Positions 1-8,730 of a stretch of DNA of 55,746 nt are shown piece after piece; the first letter of the stretch is position 1, and each line of letters begins with the position of its first letter. The notes under the pieces are model-generated. The model searched no databases. It saw only the letters and a program-made list of their open reading frames with translations, and had not been told where the DNA came from. The DNA comes from Rhodospirillaceae bacterium UBA3470 (GTDB taxonomy: Bacteria; Pseudomonadota; Alphaproteobacteria; Rhodospirillales; Casp-alpha2): assembly GCA_002378125.1 (NCBI GenBank), contig DFRF01000110.1, forward strand, positions 1 through 55,746, in the 5' to 3' direction. Position numbers and translations under genes: made by a program.

Positions 1-1304
1 CCCAGAGTTTGTTCCATCCAATCTGTAATAAGAGGCCGGGCCAGCATCCACATGTTGGCATCGGGGCTCAGTTTTCGTGCCGTGCCCTCGGCCACCAACA
101 TGGTCTTCTGCAGCAACAACAGTTCCGGTTGAGTTTCCATCTGAAAAGTTTCCGTGATCTGGAACAACTGGCCCAAGAGACGGGCGATGGAAATCTCGTT
201 TTGAGGCTTATCGAGGATGGGCTCGGCGATAGATCGGCAGGCCTGGGTGAAGGCGTCGACGGACTGGTCGGCGGGAATCCAGCCGGCCTCGAAGTGAACC
301 TCCGCGGCGCGCCGATAGTCGCGCATCAGGAACGCCAGCAGCATTTCCCCCAGGACCCGCCGCGTAAGGATATCAAGCCGGCCCATGATCCCAAAGTCGA
401 CGGCCGCGATGACGCCATCGGGAGTGACAAACAGGTTGCCCGGATGCACGTCGGCGTGGAAAAAACCATCGCGAAATACCTGCTTGAAGGTGACTCGAGC
501 CGCCTTTGCGGTAACGTCCAATGGGTCGTAGCCGGCGGCTTCGATGCCGTCGCGATCGTCCAGGGAGACGCCGGCAATGCGCTCTGTGGTCATTACTCGC
601 TGACCAGTGCGGCTCCAATCTACGTTGGGGACCTTGAAGTCCGTGTCGCCTTCGAAGTTTTCAGCTATTTCCACAGCGGCGGCCGCCTCAAAGCGGAGAT
701 CCATCTCCATTTTCACTGTCGTCGCCAAGGTTGCTACAACCTCGCGCGGTTTAAGTCGCCGCAGGTCGGGCCGTGTGCGCTCGATCAAGTCGGCGCCCCA
801 ATGCAGGAGATCTAGATCGCGGGCAAAGGCCTCTTCGATATCTGGGCGGAGGACCTTGACCGCCACCTCCCGGCCATCGTTGGTGATGGCAAAGTGGACC
901 TGGGCGATGGAAGCCGCGGCCACTGGCGTGTCGTCGAACTTGGCAAACATACTAGCGACGGGTTCGTCGAATTCGGTTTCAATTGCGACCCGGGCCTCGG
1001 CCGCGGAAAACGGCGGTAAGCGGTCCTGTAGATCGGAGAGATCGGCGGCCAATTCCTCGCCCAAGATATCGGAGCGCGTCGCCAGAATCTGTCCCAGTTT
1101 GATGAAGCTTGGACCCGCCTCGTTCAGGGCCCGCGCCAAGCGCTGGCCAGGCCGGCCTTCTGCGTCACGCCGCAATATCCATCGCGCGGCACGAACTACG
1201 GCCGGCGCCATACCCAGATATTCCAGCGGGAACAAGGCATCGTGACGGGCCAGCAAACAGGCCGTGGTCCAGAGGCGGCGAATATTACGAACGGTGCGAA
1301 ACAT
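1..1304 (-). CDS. ubiB: UbiB/AarF (ABC1) family atypical kinase, C-terminus cut by window edge
   Basis: UbiB is a membrane-associated atypical kinase/ATPase needed for ubiquinone biosynthesis, where it is thought to support the late lipid-embedded hydroxylation steps. Reading leftward from the ATG at 1304 gives an open frame of about 434 codons that leaves the window, so roughly 80-100 C-terminal residues are missing. Visible are the family KxGQ region (FIKLGQILATRSD, about residues 67-79), an AVKVLRPD kinase-lysine segment near 148-155, the catalytic-loop-like HADVHPGNLF near 285-295 and VDFGIMGRL just after it. The start lies 12 nt after the ubiE stop, with GAAGG overlapping that stop, so ubiE-ubiB form one operon. 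The frame has no stop inside the window. Confidence 0.93.
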   Translation of the reverse strand, partial: MFRTVRNIRRLWTTACLLARHDALFPLEYLGMAPAVVRAARWILRRDAEGRPGQRLARALNEAGPSFIKLGQILATRSDILGEELAADLSDLQDRLPPFSAAEARVAIETEFDEPVASMFAKFDDTPVAAASIAQVHFAITNDGREVAVKVLRPDIEEAFARDLDLLHWGADLIERTRPDLRRLKPREVVATLATTVKMEMDLRFEAAAAVEIAENFEGDTDFKVPNVDWSRTGQRVMTTERIAGVSLDDRDGIEAAGYDPLDVTAKAARVTFKQVFRDGFFHADVHPGNLFVTPDGVIAAVDFGIMGRLDILTRRVLGEMLLAFLMRDYRRAAEVHFEAGWIPADQSVDAFTQACRSIAEPILDKPQNEISIARLLGQLFQITETFQMETQPELLLLQKTMLVAEGTARKLSPDANMWMLARPLITDWMEQTL

Positions 1305-1316
1305 GGACGCTGGCCT

Positions 1317-2087
1317 TCAGATGCGCCAGGCCGAATGGATCGCGGCGATTCCACTGGTCAGGTTCCGGAAGTCTACCCGCGCCAGGCCCGCCGCCTTGAT
1401 CAGCTCGGCGAAACGCGTTTGGTTCGGGAACTTGCGGATGCTTTCCGCCAAATACTGATAGGCATCCCGGTTCCCGGTGATCTGTTCGCCAAGCGCCGGC
1501 AGTAACCGGAAGGAATAAGTGTCGTACAGCTGGCGCAATGCCGGCGCGGTAACCTCCGAGAACTCCAGGCACAGGAACCTTCCACCCGGCTTCAACACGC
1601 GCTTGGCCTCGCCGAGCGCCTTATCGATATGGGTGACGTTGCGGATGCAGAACGCCGTCGTGTAGGCATCCACCGACATATCGTCCAGGGGTAGGTTCTC
1701 CGCGTCCCCTCGGATCCATTCGATGCCGTCCAGGATGCCTCGGTCGATGGCGCGGTCGCGGCCATAGGCTAGCATCTCACGGTTGATGTCGATGACCTGC
1801 ACGTGCGATCCACCGCATGCCAGGAACTTGAAGGCCATGTCGCCGGTGCCGCCGCCAACGTCGACTATGCGCATGCCGGGATGCGGGCGCAGCCAATCTA
1901 TCACCGCATCTTTCCACAGCCGGTGAATGCCCAGGCTCATGAGGTCATTCATCAGATCGTACTTGGGCGCGACGCTGTTGAAGACCTCGTTCACCATGGA
2001 GGCCTTGTCCGCCTCGAGCACGTCGCGAAATCCGAAGTGGGTCGTGCCGCCTGGCGCCGATCCGCGTGGGGGCGAAGGTTTCGACAT
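1317..2087 (-). CDS. ubiE: Demethylmenaquinone/2-polyprenyl-6-methoxy-1,4-benzoquinol C-methyltransferase
   Basis: UbiE is the SAM-dependent C-methyltransferase of ubiquinone (and, where present, menaquinone) biosynthesis. The 256-residue protein has the family landmark VFNSVAPKYDLMNDLMS at about residues 36-52, the SAM-binding glycine loop VDVGGGTGDM at 75-84, and a C-terminal FRNLTSGIAAIHSAW segment typical of UbiE. Length matches the family. It is the first gene of the ubiE-ubiB unit and diverges from mutM across about 100 bp. The start MSKPSPPRG is the first Met in frame and no strong Shine-Dalgarno is visible, so the exact start could shift a few codons. Confidence 0.95.
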   Translation of the reverse strand: MSKPSPPRGSAPGGTTHFGFRDVLEADKASMVNEVFNSVAPKYDLMNDLMSLGIHRLWKDAVIDWLRPHPGMRIVDVGGGTGDMAFKFLACGGSHVQVIDINREMLAYGRDRAIDRGILDGIEWIRGDAENLPLDDMSVDAYTTAFCIRNVTHIDKALGEAKRVLKPGGRFLCLEFSEVTAPALRQLYDTYSFRLLPALGEQITGNRDAYQYLAESIRKFPNQTRFAELIKAAGLARVDFRNLTSGIAAIHSAWRI

Positions 2088-2189
2088 GGGCGGACATTAA
2101 CGCAAGCCTTACAAGGACACCAGCCTGTGGACAGACCAGGCTGGAGCGGTCATACCTGAACCCTAGTCATCAACCGAACGGTTCCGACC
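2088..2189. promoter_or_regulatory. Divergent ubiE / mutM intergenic region
   Basis: This 102-bp spacer separates divergently transcribed ubiE and mutM and must carry both start signals. I see no convincing -35/-10 pair and no clear operator, so it is marked by position only. Confidence 0.35.
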
Positions 2190-3020
2190 ATGCCCGAATT
2201 ACCCGAAGTGGAAACCGTCAGACGCGGCCTTGCGCCGGTTCTGCTAGGCCATCGATTGTCCCGGGTCATCACTCGACGCATCGATCTCAGATGGCCATTG
2301 CCGGACGGCTTCGGTCAGCGCCTGACCAACCGGCAGGTCATAGCGGTGGCCCGACGCGCCAAGTTTTTGACCATCCATCTTGATAACGACATAATCTGGA
2401 TCGCGCACCTGGGCATGTCGGGCCGTTTCCGGATTTTCGAGGGCGATCTGCCGCCCGAGGAACCCCACGATCATGTCATCGTCGAAACCGACCGCGGCGT
2501 CACCATACGCTACAACGACCCCCGCCGGTTTGGTTTCATGGATCTTACCGGCGCCGCGGATTTGGACGCCTATCCCATGCTGGCTTCCATGGGCCCTGAG
2601 CCCTTGGGACCGGGTTTCACAACGGCAGTATTGGCCGAACGGCTGAAGGGCCGAGCGGCGCCTATAAAGGCGGCCCTTTTGGACCAGCGGACCGTCGCCG
2701 GGCTAGGCAATATTTATGTGTGTGAGGTTCTCCATCAGGCAGGGATTTCACCCAACCGCAAGGCTCGGACCGTACAGGGTGGCCGAGCGGTGAAGCTGCA
2801 CGCGGCTATCGTCGACGTGCTGGCCCGTGCCATCGAGGTTGGCGGATCGTCTCTCCGGGACCATCGCCAGCCGGACGGAGAGTTGGGGTACTTCCAACAC
2901 AACTTTCTCGTCTACGGCCGCTCCGGCGCGGATTGCCGACGTTGCGGGCCCGGGTATCCGATCCGGCAGATCGTGCAATCGGGGCGGTCCACATTCTATT
3001 GTTCGAACTGTCAGCGATAG
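2190..3020 (+). CDS. mutM: Formamidopyrimidine-DNA glycosylase
   Basis: MutM (Fpg) excises 8-oxoguanine and formamidopyrimidines and cleaves the abasic site by beta,delta-elimination. The protein starts MPELPEVETV, giving the invariant N-terminal Pro nucleophile and the Glu of the PELPEVE motif. The LDQRTVAGLGNIYVCE segment of the helix-two-turn-helix is present. The C-terminal zinc finger is complete, with cysteines at 249, 252, 271 and 274 (CRRC and CSNC) and the DNA-contacting Arg in QSGRSTFY. At 276 residues it is full length. It is followed after 15 bp by a small secreted protein gene in the same direction. Confidence 0.97.
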   Translation: MPELPEVETVRRGLAPVLLGHRLSRVITRRIDLRWPLPDGFGQRLTNRQVIAVARRAKFLTIHLDNDIIWIAHLGMSGRFRIFEGDLPPEEPHDHVIVETDRGVTIRYNDPRRFGFMDLTGAADLDAYPMLASMGPEPLGPGFTTAVLAERLKGRAAPIKAALLDQRTVAGLGNIYVCEVLHQAGISPNRKARTVQGGRAVKLHAAIVDVLARAIEVGGSSLRDHRQPDGELGYFQHNFLVYGRSGADCRRCGPGYPIRQIVQSGRSTFYCSNCQR

Positions 3021-3035
3021 TGTTATAAGCTCTCC

Positions 3036-3416
3036 ATGCGTCGCCTTCTCTTCTCATTGATCTTTTCTATTGTCATCGTCGCGCCGGTATCGGCAACGGC
3101 GCAGCAAGCGGCCCAATTTTTGAGTGTTATGGAAGACATGCCCTTGATGCCAGGGCTTGTGGAGGTGACGGATGCTGCGGTGTCCTTTGCCGGCCCTTCG
3201 GGCAGGATCATCGAAGCGTTTGTTGCCGGGAGCGTTCAGATGGATGCTATTCGGGCCTTCTATGCGGCGACGTTGCCACAGTTGGGATGGGCCCGCCAGG
3301 CCAATGGCGAATATCGCCGGGATACGGAAATCCTACGTCTCAATGTGAGCCCGGCGCCGGTTGGTGCGAGGGGCGCCGGCGCCCACTTCGTGCTGCGTCC
3401 GGCGAAAGGCCAATAG
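3036..3416 (+). CDS. Small secreted protein of unknown function
   Basis: This 126-residue protein has an N-terminal signal peptide: MRRLLFSLIFSIVIVAP, a hydrophobic core, then SATAQQ as a likely cleavage site near residue 22. The mature part is about 100 residues with no cysteines or recognised catalytic motif. It contains a segment resembling a small alpha/beta domain (SVQMDAIRAFYAATLPQLGW, then EILRLNVSP). I do not recognise the family. Its position 15 bp behind mutM suggests co-transcription. A periplasmic or lipid-associated role is possible but cannot be read from the sequence. Confidence 0.75.
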   Translation: MRRLLFSLIFSIVIVAPVSATAQQAAQFLSVMEDMPLMPGLVEVTDAAVSFAGPSGRIIEAFVAGSVQMDAIRAFYAATLPQLGWARQANGEYRRDTEILRLNVSPAPVGARGAGAHFVLRPAKGQ

Positions 3417-3442
3417 GGACGGAAATGCGGTCCACTCGGGGC

Positions 3443-3471
3443 TTGACCTAACCCGACCACACTTATATATA
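3443..3471 (+). promoter_or_regulatory. Sigma-70-type promoter for rpsT
   Basis: TTGACC at 3443-3448 and TATATA at 3466-3471 are separated by 17 bp, close to the housekeeping consensus. Transcription would start near 3478, about 40 nt before the rpsT start codon. Confidence 0.75.
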
Positions 3472-3518
3472 GCGCCCTTCGAATGTTCGTAAACGATTGA
3501 AAAAAGGGGTGCGCGTCC

Positions 3519-3785
3519 ATGGCTCACTCTCTGCAAGCCAAGAAAAGAATTCGTCAGACGAACCGTCGCTCGGCCGTCAATCGCGCGCGCCGCAGCGCCA
3601 TCCGCACGGAGCTCCGTAAAGTGGAAGAGGCCATTGCCAGTGGCGATCAGTCGGCTGCGCAATCCGCGTTCCGCCAGATGCAGCCGCAATTGATGGCCGG
3701 CGTGAACAAGGGCATCATGGAGAAGAATACGGTGTCCCGGACACTGTCGCGCCTGTCCAAACGGATCAAGACGATGGCTGCATAA
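3519..3785 (+). CDS. rpsT: 30S ribosomal protein S20
   Basis: S20 is a primary binding protein of the 16S rRNA 5' domain in the small ribosomal subunit. The 88-residue basic protein begins MAHSLQAKKRIRQTNRRS, the standard S20 opening, and ends in the helical SRLSKRIKTMAA tail. Length fits the family. The gene stands alone between its own promoter (TTGACC/TATATA) and a strong intrinsic terminator, so it is an independent transcription unit just upstream of the dnaA region. Confidence 0.97.
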   Translation: MAHSLQAKKRIRQTNRRSAVNRARRSAIRTELRKVEEAIASGDQSAAQSAFRQMQPQLMAGVNKGIMEKNTVSRTLSRLSKRIKTMAA

Positions 3786-3809
3786 GCGCGCCGCATCAGA
3801 GAATTGTCC

Positions 3810-3842
3810 AACGCCGCCTCCCTCTGTGGACGCGGCGTTTTT
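3810..3842 (+). terminator. Intrinsic terminator after rpsT
   Basis: The arms AACGCCGC (3810-3817) and GCGGCGTT (3832-3839) are perfectly complementary around a 14-nt loop and run into TTTTT at 3838-3842. This is a classic rho-independent terminator about 25 nt past the rpsT stop. Confidence 0.9.
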
Positions 3843-4674
3843 AGTGCCTGCCGGAATATACGATCAACGCCTGTGAGACTCGAGGTGTAGAGAATTGTCA
3901 AGAAGATTATTTTGCACGTTCTCCTTTCGGTCGGCTTGAAAGCGGCATCGTGGAAACGTAATATTCGTGCCTTAGGAATTAGCGAAATAGAGTCGTTTTA
4001 AATAACAGGGTTATAAAAGTTGTTTGGTTGTTCTAATAACTAATTCAGCTTTTACTTAGGTGCATTGCGTAAATTCATGATAAATGCCCAATGTGCTCAA
4101 AATAAAGTAAAGTAAAAATCTTTGACGGGCGGTGATTCGTTCGAGTGAGTCCTGACGTCCACTTAATGATGGTTTAGAGAAGTCTTTGGGTCAGTGATTT
4201 GAAGATTTGAGAACAATGAAGTTTAACCAGAGGGGGGCGTTTAGGATAAGATTTGGATTTCAGAATCTCGGCATTGGCAATGGTTCGATTGGTGGGACAA
4301 GGCAAGCTCAGCGTCGCGTATTTAAGTGAAGGTATGATCGTTGCCGGGGCGCGGACTAACTCAAGGCGGTTACCTGACAGGTCAAACGAAAAAGGATAAA
4401 TAGAAGGATCAATCAGTTCACGGACGCCGCTTCTTTTTCCCGTTTCCTGCTATTGAATTTGACTGCTGCCGCCATGAGATAGCCCTTACACCGAGCCTGG
4501 GCATGAGCTATATAGGCCGCCCTTTCCTAAGGGTGATGAGATCTAAACTTCCGACCGCTGTTTCTCTATATGTAGGTACTGTGCCAACGTCGCGGCCCGA
4601 AGCGCGACTTGGCCGGGAGAAAAACAGGTGCTGCCCCCGAAGGCGGCGCAAAGGCATGGGGTGTGTGGGCGCTG
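3843..4674. other. AT-rich intergenic region upstream of dnaA with clustered GANTC sites
   Basis: About 830 bp without a convincing gene. It is clearly AT-richer than its surroundings between about 3890 and 4450. GANTC, the target of the alphaproteobacterial cell-cycle methylase CcrM, occurs at 3877, 3990, 4134, 4147 and 4263, five times in under 400 bp. I looked for DnaA boxes of the TTATNCACA type and found none, so this is not supported as oriC by boxes. It may hold dnaA regulatory sequence. Confidence 0.5.
4486..4514 (+). promoter_or_regulatory. Possible promoter for dnaA
   Basis: TTACAC at 4486-4491 and TATATA at 4509-4514 have a 17-bp spacer. This would start transcription near 4521 and give dnaA a leader of about 150 nt. 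The -35 is a poor match, so this is tentative. Confidence 0.4.
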
Positions 4675-6108
4675 ATGAGTGGGAATGATGACCGTAAAAC
4701 AAATATAGACGGTAGACAGAGCAAGGTTCAGGATGCGGTTGACCAGGGGAGCGGCAAAGAGGTGCAAGATGAATGGGAAAACATTCTAAATCGTCTCCGC
4801 GCGGAGGTCGGTGAAACCGCGTTCCAAAGCTGGCTTCGACCCATGCGGGTGCACCGCGTCGACGCGGACGTTGTCCAGATTTCTGTGCCCACCCGGTTCA
4901 TGCGGGATTGGGCGGCAGCACATTACCAGGATCGCCTGACGGAGCTTTGGCACGGCGAGAACGCCGCGATTACCGGTGTTGAAATTGTCGTGCATGCGGA
5001 TGTGGCCCAGGGCAGGGATGCCTCCGCCGCCAAGATGGAGCCCGAGGCGCCAAGTGTCGTCACGGGCGCGCGCGAACGGGACACCCTATCCGCGCCCTTG
5101 GACGAGCGGTTCACCTTTGACCAATTCGTGGTCGGCAAGTCGAACGAGTTCGCCTACGCCGCGGCCCGCCGAATCGGCGAGGCCTCGACTGTGCCTTTCA
5201 ATCCCTTGTTTCTCTACGGCGGTGTGGGCCTTGGCAAGACCCACCTCATGCACGCCATTGCCTGGCATGTACGCGAGGCTACGCCCGAACGCTCGGTCCT
5301 CTATTTATCGGCAGAGAAATTCATGTACAGGTTCATCCGCGCGCTTCGCGAGCAGAACACGGTCGACTTCAAGGAGCAGTTCCGCTCCGTCGACGTGTTG
5401 ATGATCGACGACGTCCAGTTTATTGCTGGCAAGGATTCCACACAGGAGGAATTCTTTCATACCTTCAATGCTTTGGTCGACCAAGGACGGCAGATTGTCA
5501 TTTCCTCCGACAAGTCGCCGTCAGATCTGGAGGGCATGGAAGAACGCCTCGTGTCGCGGCTGAATTGCGGCCTAGTTGCTGACATTCATGCCACCACGTA
5601 CGAGCTGCGTTTGGGAATTCTGCAGTCCAAGGCGCAGAATCTGGGCGCCATGATACCGATCAAGGTCCTGGAATTCCTGGCCCACAAGATCACGTCGAAC
5701 GTCCGTGAGTTGGAAGGTGCCCTGAACCGCGTGGTTGCCCATGCGCAGTTGGTAGGTCGGGAAATTTCCCTGGAGACCACCCAGGAGGTCTTGCACGACC
5801 TGCTGCGAGCCAACGATCGCCGGGTTACCATTGAGGAAATACAGAAACAGGTATCCTCGCATTTCAACATCCGGATCTCGGACATGCATTCCGCCCGTCG
5901 AGCGCGCTCCGTGGCCCGCCCGCGGCAGGTCGCCATGTACCTCGCTAAGCAGTTGACAACACGGTCCCTGCCAGAGATCGGGCGCAAGTTTGGTGGCCGT
6001 GACCACACTACAGTCATGCATGCTGTGCGTAAGGTTGATGAGTTACGCGAGCATGACACCAGCTTCAAGGAAGACGTGGAACTGCTACGTCGCATGCTTG
6101 AGGGGTAG
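4675..6108 (+). CDS. dnaA: Chromosomal replication initiator protein DnaA
   Basis: DnaA is the AAA+ ATPase that opens the replication origin. Domain I begins at QDEWENILNRLRAEVGETAF and includes the FQSWLRPM motif. Domain III has the Walker A GGVGLGKTH near residues 182-190 and Walker B LMIDDVQF near 242. Domain IV ends with the DNA-binding signature GGRDHTTVMHAVRK near 440. The frame is open upstream to a TTG at 4609, which would add 22 residues. I prefer ATG 4675 (477 aa) because the extra residues are not conserved in the family and the TTG has no ribosome binding site. It heads the dnaA-dnaN-recF-gyrB series. Confidence 0.95.
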   Translation: MSGNDDRKTNIDGRQSKVQDAVDQGSGKEVQDEWENILNRLRAEVGETAFQSWLRPMRVHRVDADVVQISVPTRFMRDWAAAHYQDRLTELWHGENAAITGVEIVVHADVAQGRDASAAKMEPEAPSVVTGARERDTLSAPLDERFTFDQFVVGKSNEFAYAAARRIGEASTVPFNPLFLYGGVGLGKTHLMHAIAWHVREATPERSVLYLSAEKFMYRFIRALREQNTVDFKEQFRSVDVLMIDDVQFIAGKDSTQEEFFHTFNALVDQGRQIVISSDKSPSDLEGMEERLVSRLNCGLVADIHATTYELRLGILQSKAQNLGAMIPIKVLEFLAHKITSNVRELEGALNRVVAHAQLVGREISLETTQEVLHDLLRANDRRVTIEEIQKQVSSHFNIRISDMHSARRARSVARPRQVAMYLAKQLTTRSLPEIGRKFGGRDHTTVMHAVRKVDELREHDTSFKEDVELLRRMLEG

Positions 6109-6167
6109 GGTTTGCCGTGGCTTCGCTCGGAAGTCTGATTCACCCCCTCAAAACCGGTGAAAGCGCT

Positions 6168-6194
6168 TTGGAAATCAAGCCATTTTGCTATAAT
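6168..6194 (+). promoter_or_regulatory. Possible promoter for dnaN
   Basis: A perfect TATAAT at 6189-6194 lies in the 196-bp dnaA-dnaN gap. A TTGGAA at 6168-6173 precedes it with only a 15-bp spacer, which is short. Transcription would begin near 6201, giving a leader of about 100 nt before dnaN. Confidence 0.45.
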
Positions 6195-6304
6195 AGCTTC
6201 CATACTCGGGAGGCCAGTTAGGGTCTTCTCCGACGCTCTGACTGGGGCTCGACATTTTCGCAAAATTTGTCGAAGTTTCCGTCTTAAGGATTTGATATAA
6301 AACG

Positions 6305-7420
6305 ATGAAACTGACCATAGAACGGGCCGCTCTGTTGAAGTCTCTGGGACATGTGCAGAGTGTTGTTGAGCGGCGCAATACCATTCCGATTCTCTCAAAT
6401 GTGAAACTTGAAGCTGGTGATGGCGTGGTGCGCCTGAATGCCACGGATATGGACCTGGATATCGTCGAGGAGGCGGTCGCCGATGTGGCGACATCCGGCG
6501 CCACAACGGTATCGGCGCATACGCTTTACGACATCGTCCGTAAGCTGCCTGACGGCGCGCAGGTGAATATCGACGGCGGCAGCGGCGATCAAGTAATCTT
6601 AAGCGCTGGACGTTCCCGGTTCACCCTGGCCAGCCTGTCCATTGACGAATTTCCCGTGCTCTCCGGCGGTGAGTTGCCACATCAATTCACGGTTACGGCG
6701 GCGGAACTGCGCGGACTGATCGATCGCACCCGGTTCGCCATTTCCACCGAGGAGACGCGGTATTACCTGAACGGGATTTATTTGCATGAGGCAGACCGCG
6801 ATGGCACCGCCCTATTGCGGGCTGTCGCCACGGATGGTCATCGCCTGGCCAGCGTGGAAATTCCGTTGCCCGCAGGCGCCGAGGGCATGCCCGGCGTTAT
6901 CGTGCCTCGCAAGGCCGTGGCGGAGCTGCGGAAATTGATTGATGAATCCGGGGATGAGCTAGCCGTTTCCCTATCGGAATCGAAAATCCGTTTCGCCTTC
7001 GACGACGCGGTGTTAACCTCCAAGCTTATCGATGGCACCTTCCCCGACTATCAGCGGGTCATCCCCGAAGGCAACGACAAAGTCATGGAAGTGGACTGTG
7101 GCGTGTTTGCCGAGGCCGTGGATCGGGTATCGGCTATTTCCAGCGAGAAATCCCGTGCCATTAAGTTGAGTTTGGACAGCGGCACCTTGGTGTTGTCCGC
7201 CTCTAGCCCCGAACACGGTAGTGCCACCGAGGAGTTGGAGGTCGCCTACGATGGCGATCTGTTGGAGATTGGCTTCAATTCCGCCTATCTGCTCGACGTA
7301 ACGCGCCAGATTGAAGGCGAGACGGCTCGGTTCACTATGGCTGACCCGGCCTCGCCGACAGTGATGCAGGAAACGCACGACGCTAGCGCGCTCTATGTTC
7401 TTATGCCCATGCGGGTCTAA
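6305..7420 (+). CDS. dnaN: DNA polymerase III beta subunit (sliding clamp)
   Basis: DnaN dimerises into the ring that tethers DNA polymerase III to DNA. The 371-residue protein begins MKLTIERAALLKSLGHVQSV and carries the RRNTIPILSNV motif around residues 28-38. It has the three repeated clamp domains expected from length and ends in the family C-terminus YVLMPMRV, which forms part of the partner-binding surface. An AAGGA lies about 14 nt before the ATG. It sits 196 bp after dnaA, probably with its own promoter. Confidence 0.97.
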   Translation: MKLTIERAALLKSLGHVQSVVERRNTIPILSNVKLEAGDGVVRLNATDMDLDIVEEAVADVATSGATTVSAHTLYDIVRKLPDGAQVNIDGGSGDQVILSAGRSRFTLASLSIDEFPVLSGGELPHQFTVTAAELRGLIDRTRFAISTEETRYYLNGIYLHEADRDGTALLRAVATDGHRLASVEIPLPAGAEGMPGVIVPRKAVAELRKLIDESGDELAVSLSESKIRFAFDDAVLTSKLIDGTFPDYQRVIPEGNDKVMEVDCGVFAEAVDRVSAISSEKSRAIKLSLDSGTLVLSASSPEHGSATEELEVAYDGDLLEIGFNSAYLLDVTRQIEGETARFTMADPASPTVMQETHDASALYVLMPMRV

Positions 7421-7471
7421 GGCGCGGCCGGCTCAGCGAGGGGGACGCACATACTGTACGGAACGCAAGGA

Positions 7472-8686
7472 TTGGCGAGGAACGAGGCTAATGGTCTTGA
7501 GGTTGGATCGGAGCCGGCGGGCCGACTAGGCGCTTGTCAGTTCGCGATCCAGCGCCTGACCCTAACGAATTTTCGGTGTTATCCCTGGCTGCGCATGGAC
7601 GTCGCGGCCAACGCCGTAGTACTGACCGGTCCAAACGGCGCCGGCAAAACCAACGTCCTGGAGGCTTTGTCCCTACTTATGCCGGGGCGCGGTCTGCGTC
7701 GAGCCAAGCTCTCGGAGATCAGCCGCGATGTGCCCGCCGCCGGGGACACGGAGCGACCGCGTTCTTGGGCGGTGGCCGCGCGCACCGCCGGCGTCGACGC
7801 ACCGTTAGATATCGGAACCGGTTTTCAGGTCTCGGGTGACGGCGGCGCTGAGCGCCGCACCATCAAGATCGACGGCGAAACGGGACGTGCCCAGGCGGCA
7901 TTGGCCGGCGTCATGAGCATGCACTGGCTGACACCGCAGATGGATCGCCTGTTTCAGGATGGCGCGTTGAGCCGCCGGCGGTTTCTGGACCGGTTGGTCT
8001 TCGGCTGGGATCCGGCGCACGCAGGTCGGGTGAATGCTTACGAACAGGCCATGCGCCAACGGCTGAAACTGCTGCGGGATCAGGCGAACCTGGATTTGAA
8101 CTGGTTGACGGCATTGGAAAATACCATGGCGGCGCGCGGCATCGCCGTGGCGGCGGCACGCACCGACGTGATCGCCCGGCTGGCGCCGGTGGCGGCAGAG
8201 AGCTGGGGGCCCTTCCCGGGCGCGACGCTGGCGCTTTTGGGCGACGTCGACGGTTGGCTTGCTTCGGGGCCGGCACTGGAGGCGGAAGATCACTTCCGGG
8301 CCGCCCTGGAAGCGGACCGCGAACGGGACGGCCGGTTTGGGCGTACCCACGCCGGACCGCAACGAACCGATCTTGTGGTGCATCACGCCCCCAAGCGCGA
8401 GGCTGCCGAGCGGTGTTCGACCGGCGAGCAGAAGGCATTGCTCATTGCCCTGGTGTTGGCCAACGCCCGAATCCGTGCCGCCGAAGAAGGGCGTGCGCCG
8501 GTGCTCCTTCTGGATGAGGTGGCAGCGCATTTGGATCAGGATCGCCGCGACGCTTTGTTTGATGGTCTCCTGGGGCTGGGGGGGCAGGTGTGGTTCGCCG
8601 GTACGGACGTGGAGATCTTCGCCCGCCTTCGTGGCCGAGCCCAATTTTTTACAGTTGCCGATGGCGCCGTCTTGGACGGTGGCTGA
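7472..8686 (+). CDS. recF: DNA replication and repair protein RecF
   Basis: RecF is an SMC-like ATPase that helps RecOR load RecA at gaps. The conserved N-terminus IQRLTLTNFRCY is followed by Walker A GPNGAGKTN from residue 53. An ABC-type signature CSTGEQKALLIALVLA and Walker B VLLLDEVAAHLD lie in the last quarter, as in RecF. The start is TTG at 7472 with AAGGA almost adjacent. No ATG is available in frame upstream of the conserved domain, so the first 25 or so residues are uncertain. At 404 aa it is of usual length for alphaproteobacteria. Confidence 0.93.
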   Translation: MARNEANGLEVGSEPAGRLGACQFAIQRLTLTNFRCYPWLRMDVAANAVVLTGPNGAGKTNVLEALSLLMPGRGLRRAKLSEISRDVPAAGDTERPRSWAVAARTAGVDAPLDIGTGFQVSGDGGAERRTIKIDGETGRAQAALAGVMSMHWLTPQMDRLFQDGALSRRRFLDRLVFGWDPAHAGRVNAYEQAMRQRLKLLRDQANLDLNWLTALENTMAARGIAVAAARTDVIARLAPVAAESWGPFPGATLALLGDVDGWLASGPALEAEDHFRAALEADRERDGRFGRTHAGPQRTDLVVHHAPKREAAERCSTGEQKALLIALVLANARIRAAEEGRAPVLLLDEVAAHLDQDRRDALFDGLLGLGGQVWFAGTDVEIFARLRGRAQFFTVADGAVLDGG

Positions 8687-8730
8687 GCGGCGGTAAGACA
8701 TGAAGACGACTTGTACCGAACGGAAAGACC

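Noticed and set aside
9..815. Long plus-strand ORF at the left edge
   Set aside because: It is antisense to ubiB, whose minus-strand translation shows clear kinase-like motifs.
3843..4674. Chromosomal origin (oriC) at this spot
   Set aside because: The location near dnaA and the AT-richness are suggestive, but no TTATNCACA-type DnaA boxes were found by eye, and many alphaproteobacteria have oriC near hemE instead.
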